Shown: positions 1 to 9,098, counted from the stretch's first letter. The stretch is 64,000 nucleotides of DNA from Bacteroidota bacterium (GCA_022711405.1 JAKLFC010000001.1:372001-436000), one strand, 5' to 3'. Translations and numbers: made by a program. The notes: generated by a model from the letters alone, not told the origin.

Positions 1-1129
1 TGAAGAACCAGAATCCTGCAGCCCCCAATAAAACCAGGCCGATCGCGATCCATTGTGCCTGAGACAATTCCAGACCCAGGAAATGATAGCGCCTGTTGAC
101 CCGGATAAATTCGATGAGAAATCGTTCTATTCCATTCAGGATCAAATAGAAACTAAATAAATAGCCAGGGATTGCCCATCTTTTCCGGGTGAACCATAAA
201 ATAAGAAATATGACCGTTCCCAGGAGTGTTTCATAATAGGATGTGGGAAAGACTGGTACTGCCAGTGCAAAGCAGTGGTCGCCGGAACAGTTGCTGATGC
301 GGATGCCTTCACTGATCACATTGTGCGGGAAGTCAAAGGCCCACATCCAGTCGGGCAGAAATCCCATCCATCCGGGTTTTGGATTCGGATTTTCGATTCC
401 CCAGCAGCCATCACCTGACAGCTGGCAACCAATGCGTCCGATGGCATAGGCAAGGATTAGGGCAGGTGCGACGATATCAGCAATATGAGGCCAGGGGATT
501 TTATTTCTTTCTGCGAAGATGGCAACTGCAAATGCGGCGACGATCAGCCCGCCATAAAAGCTCAACCCGCTGAAAGAAAACAGTGTCCCCACCGGATCCT
601 GAAATAGATCGTCGAGATGCTCAAAAATGTCAAATATTTTCGAGCCGATGATGCCGAAGATGGCAGCCACCAGCACGATGCTCGCTGTCAGCTGGTAGGG
701 GTGAACCGTTTCCTGGATCTTTACCGGTTTTTCCAGCCTGTTTTTTTGTTTTTTACGATAAGCCAAATAGACAGCGATTGCACACAGTATGATGCCTCCT
801 GGCCAGCTACCCTGGCCGGAGAGGATAAATTCCTGGGGATTATCTGCAAAGTAAGAGTAACGCAGGATCATTCCTATGATCTTGAATCCGACAATGAATC
901 CAAGAATCGCGGTGCTGACCAGCTCGCCCGCCGAGGCGGGCTTTCCCTTCCAGATCTGTTTTGTCTGCGCCGCGATGAGGCCTTCTTTTTCCTTTCTTTT
1001 CAGTTCAAGCCATACGATCCAGGCTGCCACCAGAAAGGCAATGGCCATAAAGAATCCATACGTCTGGATGGGAAGGTTGATCCTTACTCCAAAGATATAT
1101 TCCAGTAAGTTGCTGAGTTTTGGAAACAC
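1..1129 (-). CDS. lgt: Prolipoprotein diacylglyceryl transferase, partial (C-terminus beyond window)
   Basis: Inner-membrane enzyme that moves diacylglycerol from phosphatidylglycerol to the lipobox cysteine of prolipoproteins, the first step of lipoprotein maturation. The reverse strand reads open from a GTG at 1129 to the window edge (at least 376 residues). It has several hydrophobic helices and the family signature GRIGCQLSGDGCWG near residues 231-244, a Bacteroidota variant of the Lgt motif. The HPYQLTAS segment near residue 143 and the FYGGL segment near residue 191 also fit. GTG is chosen because an in-frame stop lies five codons upstream and no ATG precedes the first membrane helix. 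The window contains several predicted lipoproteins that would be substrates. Identification is strong; the start is less certain. Confidence 0.9.
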   Translation of the reverse strand, partial: MFPKLSNLLEYIFGVRINLPIQTYGFFMAIAFLVAAWIVWLELKRKEKEGLIAAQTKQIWKGKPASAGELVSTAILGFIVGFKIIGMILRYSYFADNPQEFILSGQGSWPGGIILCAIAVYLAYRKKQKNRLEKPVKIQETVHPYQLTASIVLVAAIFGIIGSKIFDIFEHLDDLFQDPVGTLFSFSGLSFYGGLIVAAFAVAIFAERNKIPWPHIADIVAPALILAYAIGRIGCQLSGDGCWGIENPNPKPGWMGFLPDWMWAFDFPHNVISEGIRISNCSGDHCFALAVPVFPTSYYETLLGTVIFLILWFTRKRWAIPGYLFSFYLILNGIERFLIEFIRVNRRYHFLGLELSQAQWIAIGLVLLGAAGFWFF

Positions 1130-1140
1130 CGTTATCGATT

Positions 1141-1180
1141 GTTAAATGGTCAAATTGTTAAACTGTCAAATTGTTGATAA
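1141..1180. repeat. Degenerate 8-bp tandem repeat (TYAAAYTG), locus 1
   Basis: Between lgt and mtaB the sequence reads as consecutive 8-bp units: TTAAATGG, TCAAATTG, TTAAACTG, TCAAATTG. The same unit is repeated in two other intergenic spaces of this window (19577-19630 and 41108-41155). No coding role is visible. It is followed by a T/C-rich stretch up to the end of mtaB. Confidence 0.7.
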
Positions 1181-1191
1181 TATTTCATCTT

Positions 1192-2493
1192 TCATTCTTC
1201 ATTCTTCATAATAAAATAGGATCCCTGATCATCCTGTTTATTAAGCTTTACAAGAACGATCTCATTGACAAGGGCATGGTCAAAGTCAGCCTTTACATGG
1301 ATGTAATTCTCTGTGAAACCAAAGAGCTCTGTTTTGTTTGGATCAGACTCGAAAAGCACATTAAAGTTCCTTCCGGCATTCTGATCATAAAAATGCCGTT
1401 TCTTGATTTCTGATAATGCATGAAGCCGTTTGCTCCTTCCTTTTTTGATTTCAGCCGGGACTTTCCCTTCCATGAGCACTGCTTTCGTACCCGGGCGTTC
1501 TGAATAGGTAAAGACATGCATATACGATATATCCAGATCTTCAACGAAGGTAAACGTTTCATCGAAATCATCCTCTGTCTCTCCCGGAAAACCGACAATC
1601 ACATCTGCTGCGATGCATGCATGAGGCATGACCTTCTTTATTTTCTCCAGGCGACCGGCAAAGTGTTCCCCGCGGTATTTTCTTTTCATCAGAGTCAGTA
1701 TCCTGTCAGAACCGGATTGAAGCGGAATATGGAAATGCGGCATCAGTTTTCCGGAAGACGATATAAGGTCAATGATGGAATCTGTCAGCAGGTCGGGTTC
1801 AATGGAAGAGATCCTGATCCTGGGAATGGGCAGGATCTTGTCCATTTTCCAAAGCAGGTCGTACAGGGTTTCATGATCAGGTTTACCAAAATCGCCTATG
1901 TTGACCCCGGTCAGGACGATCTCCTTTATTCCTTCATCGCAGATCCTGCCGGCGGTCTCAAGGAGGGATTCAATGGTGGGGCTTCGGCTCCTTCCCCGGG
2001 CAAAGGGGATCGTACAGTAGGCGCAGTAATAATCACATCCATCCTGTATTTTCAGGAATGATCTCGTCCGGTCATGCAGGGAATACGACAGGATGAACTC
2101 ATTGTTTACATCGTGCATCGGAGCTTTATCCTGCTGCTCATTCCTTGCCATCTGCTGAAGATGCCTGCCCAGATCGAATTTTTGATCATTGCCAAGTACA
2201 AGATCCACTTCGGGCATTGCCCTCAGTTTGTCCGGTTTCATTTCGGCATAGCATCCCATCACCGCAAGCGTGGAGCCCGGATTTTCCCGTTTCAAATGCC
2301 GTATAAACTGATTGCATTTTTTCTCGGCAGCTTCAGTGACCGTACAGGAATGGATCACGTACACATCTGCTTTTTCACTGATATCCACCAATTCGAAATC
2401 TTCCGCAGGCAGAATTCTTCCAATGGTTGATGTTTCGGCGAAGTTCAGCTTGCATCCAAAGGTGTGGAAGGCTATTTTCCTGCGGGCAGTCAT
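1192..2493 (-). CDS. mtaB: tRNA t6A37 methylthiotransferase MtaB
   Basis: Radical-SAM enzyme that converts t6A37 to ms2t6A37 in ANN-decoding tRNAs. The 433-residue protein has the three-domain layout: an N-terminal UPF0004 domain with Cys14, Cys50 and Cys81 for the auxiliary Fe-S cluster, a radical-SAM core with CDYYCAYC (Cys153, Cys157, Cys160), and a C-terminal TRAM-like region from about residue 365. The opening HTFGCKLNFAET and the CTVTEAAEKKC segment favour MtaB over MiaB or RimO. The ATG at 2493 lies 19 bases downstream of a -7 promoter box on the same strand. Length is normal and no key residue is missing. Confidence 0.95.
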   Translation of the reverse strand: MTARRKIAFHTFGCKLNFAETSTIGRILPAEDFELVDISEKADVYVIHSCTVTEAAEKKCNQFIRHLKRENPGSTLAVMGCYAEMKPDKLRAMPEVDLVLGNDQKFDLGRHLQQMARNEQQDKAPMHDVNNEFILSYSLHDRTRSFLKIQDGCDYYCAYCTIPFARGRSRSPTIESLLETAGRICDEGIKEIVLTGVNIGDFGKPDHETLYDLLWKMDKILPIPRIRISSIEPDLLTDSIIDLISSSGKLMPHFHIPLQSGSDRILTLMKRKYRGEHFAGRLEKIKKVMPHACIAADVIVGFPGETEDDFDETFTFVEDLDISYMHVFTYSERPGTKAVLMEGKVPAEIKKGRSKRLHALSEIKKRHFYDQNAGRNFNVLFESDPNKTELFGFTENYIHVKADFDHALVNEIVLVKLNKQDDQGSYFIMKNEE

Positions 2494-2512
2494 GGGATGA
2501 TCGAATAGGAGG

Positions 2513-2520
2513 CAAATGTA
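2513..2520 (-). promoter_or_regulatory. Bacteroidota -7 promoter box of mtaB
   Basis: Reverse-strand TACATTTG matches TAnnTTTG exactly and lies 19 bases upstream of the mtaB ATG, which implies a short leader. No clear -33 TTTG is seen. Confidence 0.6.
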
Positions 2521-2535
2521 CTAATTTAATCGTCC

Positions 2536-3426
2536 TTATCTTACGAGCCGCTGCAGCACGATCCCCGCCACAATGAATATCAATCCGGCGATCGTATACC
2601 CCATGATCTGTTCGCCAACGGCAATGGATACCCAGATCAGTGACAGGAACGGGGATATGAAGATCAGGTTGGCCACTTTGGCCGTCGTGGCACTTAATTT
2701 CAATGCTTTCAGCCAGATGATGAACGTGATCCCCATTTCAAACAGTCCGATATATGTGACACCCAGGATGGCTTTCACCGATGGAAGCTGGATTTCCGAA
2801 AAAATGAGAACTGCCGCGAGTGTATACGCAAATCCGAAAAGAAAATTGAAGAACATTTTGGATACCTCTTCCCTTGCATCTTTCATGTTAAAGATAAAAA
2901 ACAGCGACCAGAAGACCGTACAAACCAGGGCGAGAATGACACCGTCAGTGCTGGTGAAATGAAAACTGCTGAAGTTGCCCTTGACAGCAATGATGATCAC
3001 ACCCAGGAAGCTGATAAGAATGGCCAGGATGCTTTTCCATCCGATTTTTTGCTTCAACATAGGAATGGACAGCAGTGTCAGGGTGATCGGCCATACATAA
3101 TTTAAAACCACTGCTTCCTGTGCCAGCAGGATATCATAGGCTTTCAGCACGGTGACATAAAACAGAAAAGGATTCAGCAAGCCGAGCAATGCGGAATGGA
3201 GAATGTCCTTTCGGGTGACTTGGATCAGCAATGACAATCGGCCCCGCAAAGCAAGAATAGCGAAAAACACTACCAGCGAAAAAAAAGATGCATACAGCAG
3301 GATGTTCATGAAATCAATGTGCCGGAGTGTGAGTTTGAATGCTGATCCTATGGTCGACCAGCACAGAACGGCGACTAAAGCCAGGAGGGTTGCTTTTTGC
3401 TGACCGGATAGTGCGGTTTTTGTCAT
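2536..3426 (-). CDS. EamA/DMT-family transporter
   Basis: Inner-membrane transporter of the drug/metabolite superfamily; the substrate cannot be read from sequence. The 296-residue protein has about ten hydrophobic helices in two homologous EamA halves, the first opening LALVAVLCWSTIGSAFKL and the second near residue 160 with VILALVCTVFWSLFFIFN. Short charged loops separate the helices, as in the family. It stands alone: mtaB is downstream on the same strand after 42 bases, with its own promoter box, and the divergent arcC gene is upstream. Family is confident, function is not. Confidence 0.85.
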   Translation of the reverse strand: MTKTALSGQQKATLLALVAVLCWSTIGSAFKLTLRHIDFMNILLYASFFSLVVFFAILALRGRLSLLIQVTRKDILHSALLGLLNPFLFYVTVLKAYDILLAQEAVVLNYVWPITLTLLSIPMLKQKIGWKSILAILISFLGVIIIAVKGNFSSFHFTSTDGVILALVCTVFWSLFFIFNMKDAREEVSKMFFNFLFGFAYTLAAVLIFSEIQLPSVKAILGVTYIGLFEMGITFIIWLKALKLSATTAKVANLIFISPFLSLIWVSIAVGEQIMGYTIAGLIFIVAGIVLQRLVR

Positions 3427-3489
3427 ATCATTTCTTAACCAATGATCCCAGCGCTAAAGGTAGTCAAAAACTCCTATCAGAAAAAAATC

Positions 3490-3497
3490 TATCTTTG
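3490..3497 (+). promoter_or_regulatory. -7 promoter box of arcC-argF
   Basis: TATCTTTG matches TAnnTTTG and ends 27 bases before the arcC ATG. No TTTG was found at the expected -33 distance. Confidence 0.6.
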
Positions 3498-3524
3498 CAG
3501 AACAACTAACCTGAAATATTCTTT

Positions 3525-4469
3525 ATGAAACGACTAGGTGTGGTTGCCTTCGGTGGGAATGCCCTCATACGTGACGGCCAGAAGGGAACGATCGATGAGC
3601 AGGAAGCGAATGCTTACAAAACCTGTGAAAACCTGTTCAAGCTGCTCGACCGTGATTATAATCTTGTGATCACTCACGGCAACGGACCCCAGGTGGGAAA
3701 TATCATGCTGGCCAATACGGCCGGACACAAGCTGTACGGATTGCCCGACATGCCCCTGGATATCAGCGTGGCCTATTCCCAGGGTTTCATTGGTTACGTG
3801 ATCGAGCAACAAATGCGTAATGTGCTGATGTCGAAGGATATGGACCGTGATATTATCAGCATCATCACACAGGTGCTGGTCAACAAGGAGGATCCCGCAT
3901 TTCAGAATCCTACCAAACCCATTGGTCCGTTCTATTCTAAGGATGAGTCGGATAAGATCACGTCAGAAACCGGAGCCAGGTTTGCCAAAGATCCCAGGGG
4001 GAGAGGATGGCGCAAGGTAGTGGCTTCCCCCAAACCGCTCGTCATCTCGAATGCGCGCTCCATTGAACGTCTGGCAAGGGATGGACAGATCATTATTGCC
4101 GTTGGGGGTGGAGGAATACCCGCTTTCTTTGTGCAGGAGAACAAATTACAGGGTATCGATGCGGTCATTGACAAGGATCTTGCATCAGCCCTGCTTGCCG
4201 TACAGATCAATGCGGATAAATTCTTCATCCTGACCGATATCGACAAAGTGTACCTCAATTTTAACACTCCTCAGCAGAGGGCACTGGACCGCCTCTCCCT
4301 GTCGGAGGCAAAACGGTACCTTGCCGAAGGACATTTTTCGGAAGGCAGCATGGCACCCAAGATCAGGGCTGCTATTCACTTTGTGGAGAACAGGGGAAAA
4401 GATACCATCATCACCCATACTGACAGACTGGGAACTGATGGTGGCGGAACACGTATCGTTTTTGTTTAA
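3525..4469 (+). CDS. arcC: Carbamate kinase
   Basis: Cytoplasmic amino-acid-kinase-fold enzyme that interconverts carbamoyl phosphate + ADP and carbamate + ATP; in catabolism it yields ATP. The 314-residue protein has the family length and the landmarks FGGNALIR near the start, THGNGPQVGN near residue 50, GRGWRKVVASPKP near residue 165, IAVGGGGIPAFF near residue 197 and EGSMAPKIRAA near residue 275. The next gene, 19 bases downstream, is ornithine carbamoyltransferase, so the pair probably degrades citrulline by phosphorolysis with ATP gain. No arginine deiminase is present nearby. A -7 promoter box precedes it. Confidence 0.95.
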   Translation: MKRLGVVAFGGNALIRDGQKGTIDEQEANAYKTCENLFKLLDRDYNLVITHGNGPQVGNIMLANTAGHKLYGLPDMPLDISVAYSQGFIGYVIEQQMRNVLMSKDMDRDIISIITQVLVNKEDPAFQNPTKPIGPFYSKDESDKITSETGARFAKDPRGRGWRKVVASPKPLVISNARSIERLARDGQIIIAVGGGGIPAFFVQENKLQGIDAVIDKDLASALLAVQINADKFFILTDIDKVYLNFNTPQQRALDRLSLSEAKRYLAEGHFSEGSMAPKIRAAIHFVENRGKDTIITHTDRLGTDGGGTRIVFV

Positions 4470-4488
4470 TGCTTAAAAATATTTCGTC

Positions 4489-5490
4489 ATGCCATTCAAT
4501 CTCAGACACCGTAACTTCTTAAAGCTGCTGGATTTCACCCCGCAGGAGATCCGTTTTTTACTAGACCTCGCCGTCGACCTGAAAAAGGCCAAGTATGCCG
4601 GCACGGAACAACAACGCCTGAAGGGAAAAAACATCGCCCTGATCTTTGAAAAATCATCCACCCGGACACGTTGTGCCTTTGAAGTAGCTGCCTTCGACCA
4701 GGGAGCCAATGTCACTTACCTTGGGCCTTCCGGCTCGCAGATAGGGCATAAGGAGACCATGAAGGACACGGCAAGGGTCCTCGGCCGCATGTATGATGGC
4801 ATTGAATACCGGGGATTCGGGCAGCACATCGTGGAAGAGCTGGCCAGGCATGCAGGCGTTCCCGTCTGGAATGGCCTGACCGATGAATTTCACCCCACGC
4901 AGGTCCTGGCCGATATCATGACCATGATGGAACACAGCGATAAGCCGGTGCAGCAGATCAGCTATGCCTACCTTGGCGATGCCCGCAACAACATGGGTAA
5001 CTCGCTGATGGTGGGTGCAGCAAAGCTGGGGATGGACTTCCGTGCAGCAGGTCCGCGCTCCTGCTGGCCACACGAAGAACTGGTGAACACATGCCGGGCG
5101 ATGGCAGAACAAACCGGGGCGAGGATCCTCATCACCGAGAACCTGGAGGAAGCCGTTGCGGGAGTCGACTTCATCCATACGGATGTTTGGCTCTCCATGG
5201 GCGAATCAGCCGACCTTTGGGGTCAGCGGATCAAAGAGATGATTCCCTATCAGGTGAATGCTGAAACCATGAGCAAATCAGGTAATCCGAATGTGAAATT
5301 CATGCACTGCCTGCCGTCATTCCATAATACAGATACAAAAGTGGGGAAGGAGATCTATCAGAAATTCGGAATTGGTGCCATGGAGGTGACCGACGAGGTG
5401 TTCGAATCACCGGCTTCCATCGTCTTTGAACAGGCCGAGAACCGGCTCCATACGATCAAAGCAGTCATGGTAGCCACACTGGGCGATTAA
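4489..5490 (+). CDS. argF: Ornithine carbamoyltransferase
   Basis: Catalyses ornithine + carbamoyl phosphate to citrulline + phosphate, or the reverse in the deiminase pathway. The 333-residue protein has the carbamoyl-phosphate motif STRTR (57-61), HPTQ (135-138), the ornithine-binding DVWLSMGE (232-239) and HCLP (273-276). SMG and HCLP mark it as ornithine-specific, not an acetylornithine or succinylornithine carbamoylase. It follows arcC by 19 bases, which favours a catabolic (ArcB-like) role, but sequence alone does not separate the two directions. Its stop overlaps the convergent rplS stop by four bases. Confidence 0.92.
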   Translation: MPFNLRHRNFLKLLDFTPQEIRFLLDLAVDLKKAKYAGTEQQRLKGKNIALIFEKSSTRTRCAFEVAAFDQGANVTYLGPSGSQIGHKETMKDTARVLGRMYDGIEYRGFGQHIVEELARHAGVPVWNGLTDEFHPTQVLADIMTMMEHSDKPVQQISYAYLGDARNNMGNSLMVGAAKLGMDFRAAGPRSCWPHEELVNTCRAMAEQTGARILITENLEEAVAGVDFIHTDVWLSMGESADLWGQRIKEMIPYQVNAETMSKSGNPNVKFMHCLPSFHNTDTKVGKEIYQKFGIGAMEVTDEVFESPASIVFEQAENRLHTIKAVMVATLGD

Positions 5491-5846
5491 TATCTCTGCT
5501 CCCGAATACGGGCTTTCTTACCACGAAGCTCCCTGAGGTAGAATATTCTGGCTCTGCGAACCATCCCTTTTTTGTTAAGCGTGATCTCGTCGATGAAAGG
5601 GGAGGAGATTGGGAAAATTCTTTCCACACCCACGTTACCGGAGATTTTTCTGACGGTGAAGGTTTCAGTGGGACCGCTTCCTGCACGCTGAAGCACCACA
5701 CCCTGGAAACTCTGTATACGCTCCTTGTTGCCTTCCACGATCTTATAGTTTACCGTGATCGTATCACCAGCCCTGAACTCCGGAAATTGCTTTACAGGTA
5801 CCAGATTCTCCACAAACTGTAACAATTCATTCTTTCCCATGACCAT
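5487..5846 (-). CDS. rplS: 50S ribosomal protein L19
   Basis: Large-subunit ribosomal protein at the 30S interface. The 119-residue protein has the L19 core: the [20 protein letters not shown] segment near residue 24, the FQGVVLQR motif, and a basic C-terminus. Two ATG codons lie two codons apart (5846 and 5840), and sequence does not decide between them. A TAnnTTTG box lies upstream. trmD, its usual operon partner, is the next gene upstream on the same strand, but the two are separated by a large inverted repeat and rplS has its own promoter box. Confidence 0.95.
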   Translation of the reverse strand: MVMGKNELLQFVENLVPVKQFPEFRAGDTITVNYKIVEGNKERIQSFQGVVLQRAGSGPTETFTVRKISGNVGVERIFPISSPFIDEITLNKKGMVRRARIFYLRELRGKKARIREQRY

Positions 5847-5878
5847 TCAAATTTAAAGGGGGTTCCCGAAAAAGTGTG

Positions 5879-5886
5879 CAAATATA
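5879..5886 (-). promoter_or_regulatory. -7 promoter box of rplS
   Basis: Reverse-strand TATATTTG matches TAnnTTTG and lies 32 bases before the first possible rplS ATG, so rplS may be transcribed independently of trmD. Confidence 0.55.
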
Positions 5887-5932
5887 CGTAGTTATTTTAA
5901 ATGACAGGCTTATCAGATAAAAATATTTACAT

Positions 5933-6020
5933 TCTTAAGATCATAGAGTAAAAAGCAAAAATCAAACATCAAAACTACTTTTGATGTTTGCTCTATGATC
6001 TTTGCATTGTGATCTTAAGA
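5933..6020. repeat. Large imperfect inverted repeat between trmD and rplS
   Basis: Inner stem of 12 bp (5963-5974 CAAACATCAAAA with 5979-5990) around a CTAC loop. A 10-bp stem (5939-5948 GATCATAGAG with 5991-6000) flanks it, and a further outer match uses TCTTAAGATCA (5934-5944) and TGATCTTAAGA (6010-6020). The right end covers the trmD stop codon. As RNA it would form a long hairpin in the trmD-rplS intergenic region. It could act as a terminator, attenuator or RNA-stability element, or be a miniature mobile element. Confidence 0.7.
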
Positions 6021-6692
6021 GCCGAGTAACCGTGGTCTTTTTTTTACCGTTCGTTCCAATGCCTGTTCGTAATTCCAGCGGGCAATCTCTTTTTCATTTC
6101 CGGAAAGCAGCACATCGGGTACTGTCATCCCCTTGTACGTTGAGGGACGTGTGTATACAGGCGGTGCCAGGAGCCCATCCTGGAAAGAATCGGAAAGCGC
6201 TGAGGTTTCATCGCCCAGAACGCCTGGCAGCAGCCGGATGACGCTGTCACAGAATACCATCGCCGGGAGTTCTCCACCCGAAAGAACATAATCACCGATG
6301 GATATTTCCAGGGTGATCAGGCTTTCCCTCACTCTTTCATCCACTCCTTTGTAATGACCGCAGAGCAGGATGATGTTTTCAAGCATGGATAACCGGTTGA
6401 CCATCGGTTGTTCCAGAAGCTCTCCGTCAGGGGTCAGGTAGATTACCTCGTCCACATTTCTTTTCATCCGTAAGGCTTCGATGCACCTGTCGATGGGTTC
6501 GATCATCATCACCATCCCCGAACCTCCGCCATAGGGATAATCATCCACGCTTTTATACCGGTTGGTGGCATAATCCCTTAGGTTATGCACTTCAATGGAT
6601 GCCACTCCTTTCTCCAATGCCCTTTTAACAATGGAGTGGCAGATCAGAATTTCAAATATCTCCGGGAACAGAGTGATGATATCAATATGCAT
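6015..6692 (-). CDS. trmD: tRNA (guanine37-N1)-methyltransferase
   Basis: SAM-dependent SPOUT-class enzyme that makes m1G37 and prevents +1 frameshifting. The 225-residue protein begins with [12 protein letters not shown] and has the [12 protein letters not shown] motif near residue 52, [11 protein letters not shown] near residue 111 and the knot signature [13 protein letters not shown] near residue 132. All are diagnostic of TrmD. The SPOUT knot region is complete and the length is typical. rplS follows in the usual order across a hairpin-rich spacer. Confidence 0.96.
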   Translation of the reverse strand: MHIDIITLFPEIFEILICHSIVKRALEKGVASIEVHNLRDYATNRYKSVDDYPYGGGSGMVMMIEPIDRCIEALRMKRNVDEVIYLTPDGELLEQPMVNRLSMLENIILLCGHYKGVDERVRESLITLEISIGDYVLSGGELPAMVFCDSVIRLLPGVLGDETSALSDSFQDGLLAPPVYTRPSTYKGMTVPDVLLSGNEKEIARWNYEQALERTVKKRPRLLGS

Positions 6693-6780
6693 GGCCTGTT
6701 AAATCGGTTAAATGTAAAATTGGCAATAAAATTATCCTAAATATCTGCAGGAGTTTGATTTTATTGGATTATTCTTGTCT

Positions 6781-6788
6781 TACTTTTG
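6781..6788 (+). promoter_or_regulatory. -7 promoter box of the subtilase gene
   Basis: TACTTTTG matches TAnnTTTG. It ends 19 bases before the ATG at 6808 and lies inside the longer reading frame that opens with TTG at 6775, which argues against that upstream start. A TTTG at 6754-6757 is slightly farther than the usual -33 distance. Confidence 0.6.
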
Positions 6789-6807
6789 TAAAGGCTACGG
6801 CATTGTC

Positions 6808-8478
6808 ATGAAAAACAGGATAATCTTATTAGTCGCCATGCTGGTTTCCCTGTCTGTATTTGCACAGGAAGCCCCTTTGATTTATAAAGTGACATTCAGG
6901 GATAAGCACCAGTCGGATTTTTCGGTCAACCGGCCGGAAGAGTTCCTGAGTCGGCGTGCCCTGGAAAGAAGGCAGCGGTATGATGTGCCCGTGACAGATG
7001 ACGATCTGCCCATATCACCTTCCTACATCCGTTCCCTGGAGAATTCCGGGGCAAGGATCCTGGCCCGCTCGCGATGGCTGAATATGGTCATCGTTGAACT
7101 GGAGTCCAATCAGGATTCAGATCAGATAAGCCGTATGCAGTTCGTTGAACGCATGGAAGAAGCAAGTACAATAACGGCCATAAAGAAGAACGGGAAACCT
7201 TTTTTTATGGTTGAGCAAACGGATATCCCTTTCTTTAAACCTTCACCGAAAAATACATCCACCGCAGTGTCGTTTGATTACGGGCCATCGCTCAATCAGG
7301 TTGACATGATCAATGGCCTGCCCCTGCATCATGATGGATATACAGGGAAAGGGATCATCATCGCCGTGCTGGATGCCGGATTCAGGGCCGCAGATACCAT
7401 GGCTGTCTTTGATTCGTTATGGATGCAAAACCGGATGCTTGGTACAAAGGATTTTGTGAATCCCGGTGGCGATATTTTTGAGCCCTCGATCCATGCGCAT
7501 GGAACCATGGTCCTTTCCATCATGGCTGGCAACCTGCCCGGTCAGTTGGTTGGCACTGCGCCGGATGCCGGATATTACCTGATCCGCACTGAGGATGGTA
7601 CGGCAGAGTACAAACTGGAAGAATATTACTGGATGATGGGTGCTGAATATGCCGACAGCCTTGGCGCAGATATCATCAATTCTTCACTGGGTTACACGGA
7701 GTTTGACGATCCCGCTGACAACCATACCTATCAGGATATGGACGGTAATACCACGCCGGTCACTATAGGAGCCGACAAGGCAGCCGAAAGGGGGATACTT
7801 GTCTGTAACAGCGCCGGCAACAGCGGAAACAGTCCATGGAAGTACATTGGCGCTCCTGCCGACGGAGACAGTGTCCTGAGTGTCGGAGCCGTAGATCCGC
7901 TGGGCCGCTGGGCTACCTTCAGCTCTCTAGGACCATCCTCCGACGGGCGTACAAAGCCGGATATAGCTGCTCAGGGACAACAAACGATCATTGCCACTCC
8001 CTGGGGAGGCGTCACCGCAGGTAATGGAACTTCCTTCTCATCCCCGGTAATCGCTGGCATGACCGCCTGCCTGTGGCAGGCCAAACGATCTTTTACTAAC
8101 ATGCAGATCATCAGTGCCATAATGAAAAGTTCCCGACAGTACAATACACCCGATGATACACTGGGATACGGTATTCCCGATTACTCACTGGCCAAAAGCC
8201 TGCTGGATACCACGGATGTCGAAATGGGCACACTGCAGATCTATCCCAACCCCTTTAGCCAAAGTATTGAATTCTGGATCAACCTGCCTGATCATCAGAA
8301 AGTAAAGGTGTTCATTTTTGATATCACCGGTAAACAGATTTTCTTCCGGGAAATCGAACTCTTTAAAGGCATCTCACAGGTTACTCTCGAAAATCCGGTC
8401 AGGGTATCAGGACTCTATATCCTTAAGGTACAGACACAGAATGAATCACTTGTCGGCAAGATAATCCATACTCAATGA
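6808..8478 (+). CDS. Subtilisin-like serine protease (S8) with T9SS sorting domain
   Basis: Secreted serine endopeptidase, 556 residues. A signal peptide (KNRIILLVAMLVSLSVFAQ) is followed by an inhibitor-like prodomain and an S8 catalytic domain with Asp189 (IAVLDAGF), His231 (HGTMV), the oxyanion Asn in NSAGNSG, and Ser409 (NGTSFSSP). The last 80 residues are a type A T9SS sorting domain beginning LQIYPNPF, so the protein is predicted to cross the outer membrane by T9SS and be released or anchored at the cell surface. The ATG at 6808 is chosen because it starts a clean signal peptide just downstream of a promoter box. The gene is monocistronic; the natural substrate is unknown. Confidence 0.92.
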   Translation: MKNRIILLVAMLVSLSVFAQEAPLIYKVTFRDKHQSDFSVNRPEEFLSRRALERRQRYDVPVTDDDLPISPSYIRSLENSGARILARSRWLNMVIVELESNQDSDQISRMQFVERMEEASTITAIKKNGKPFFMVEQTDIPFFKPSPKNTSTAVSFDYGPSLNQVDMINGLPLHHDGYTGKGIIIAVLDAGFRAADTMAVFDSLWMQNRMLGTKDFVNPGGDIFEPSIHAHGTMVLSIMAGNLPGQLVGTAPDAGYYLIRTEDGTAEYKLEEYYWMMGAEYADSLGADIINSSLGYTEFDDPADNHTYQDMDGNTTPVTIGADKAAERGILVCNSAGNSGNSPWKYIGAPADGDSVLSVGAVDPLGRWATFSSLGPSSDGRTKPDIAAQGQQTIIATPWGGVTAGNGTSFSSPVIAGMTACLWQAKRSFTNMQIISAIMKSSRQYNTPDDTLGYGIPDYSLAKSLLDTTDVEMGTLQIYPNPFSQSIEFWINLPDHQKVKVFIFDITGKQIFFREIELFKGISQVTLENPVRVSGLYILKVQTQNESLVGKIIHTQ

Positions 8479-8575
8479 AAAAAGTAACGGAATTGGTAAA
8501 TGATACGAAATTTATTTATTTTTATCAAGAAATCCTTATACATTACAGGTATATGAATGTCTAACCTAAATTACT

Positions 8576-8582
8576 AAAGGAG
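8576..8582 (+). promoter_or_regulatory. Shine-Dalgarno-like sequence before mscL
   Basis: AAAGGAG lies eight bases before the mscL ATG at 8591. Such a site is rare among the genes of this window. Confidence 0.5.
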
Positions 8583-8590
8583 AACAAGTT

Positions 8591-8989
8591 ATGGGAATGA
8601 TGAAAGAATTTAAAGAATTTGCCATGCGTGGAAATGTCATGGACATGGCGGTAGGTATTATCATTGGTGCCGCATTCGGCAAGATCATATCATCCTTTGT
8701 CGGCGATGTGCTCATGCCGCCCATTGGCTTGCTGGTGGGGAACATGGATTTTTCAAACATTGCCATCACGCTCAAACAGGCCGTAGGTGAAACGCCTGCT
8801 GTAACCATGAAGATTGGTCAGTTCATCAATTACATTATTGATTTTCTGATTGTAGCACTGGCTATTTTCCTGGTCGTGAAAGGCATGAATTCCATGAAGA
8901 AAAAACAGGAGGCTGCACCAGCCCCCCCTCCGGAACCTTCCAAGGAAGAAAAACTGTTGACGGAAATCAGGGACCTGCTGAAAAAATAA
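8591..8989 (+). CDS. mscL: Large-conductance mechanosensitive channel
   Basis: Pentameric inner-membrane channel that opens under membrane tension to release solutes during hypo-osmotic shock. The 132-residue protein has the N-terminal amphipathic helix, the pore-lining TM1 ([20 protein letters not shown]), a periplasmic loop, TM2 near residues 75-98, and a charged C-terminal helix ending in [14 protein letters not shown]. Length and motif order are those of the family. It is preceded by a Shine-Dalgarno-like sequence, and neighbouring genes do not suggest an operon. Confidence 0.96.
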   Translation: MGMMKEFKEFAMRGNVMDMAVGIIIGAAFGKIISSFVGDVLMPPIGLLVGNMDFSNIAITLKQAVGETPAVTMKIGQFINYIIDFLIVALAIFLVVKGMNSMKKKQEAAPAPPPEPSKEEKLLTEIRDLLKK

Positions 8990-9014
8990 GGATTTACTTT
9001 TACTTCAGGTTTCG

Positions 9015-9056
9015 GCAAGCCCTATCTGCATCAAACCACTGACTGCGGGGGCTTGC
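9015..9056. repeat. Inverted repeat between mscL and xseA
   Basis: GCAAGCCC (9015-9022) and GGGCTTGC (9049-9056) form an 8-bp perfect stem around a 26-base loop, 26 bases after the mscL stop. It may end mscL transcripts, but there is no strong T-run. Confidence 0.4.
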
Positions 9057-9098
9057 TGTTTCGTAGCTTAGATGTAGCTCCGAGTGGAGTATTATTGC

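Noticed and set aside
926..941. Perfect palindrome GCCCGCC-GA-GGCGGGC inside lgt
   Set aside because: It encodes the KPASAGEL stretch, which is an expected part of Bacteroidota Lgt proteins, so it is not an inserted element.
617..1108. Open frame of 163 residues on the plus strand
   Set aside because: It runs antisense to lgt, shows no signal peptide, domain or protein-like pattern, and the minus strand has a clear Lgt signature.
1516..2061. Open frame of 181 residues on the plus strand
   Set aside because: Antisense to the mtaB radical-SAM and TRAM parts; no protein-like features.
4654..5178. Long open frame antisense to argF
   Set aside because: Typical antisense opening in a high-GC conserved gene; no supporting features.
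6775..6807. Earlier TTG start of the subtilase
   Set aside because: It would place the promoter box inside the coding region and a non-hydrophobic segment before the signal peptide.
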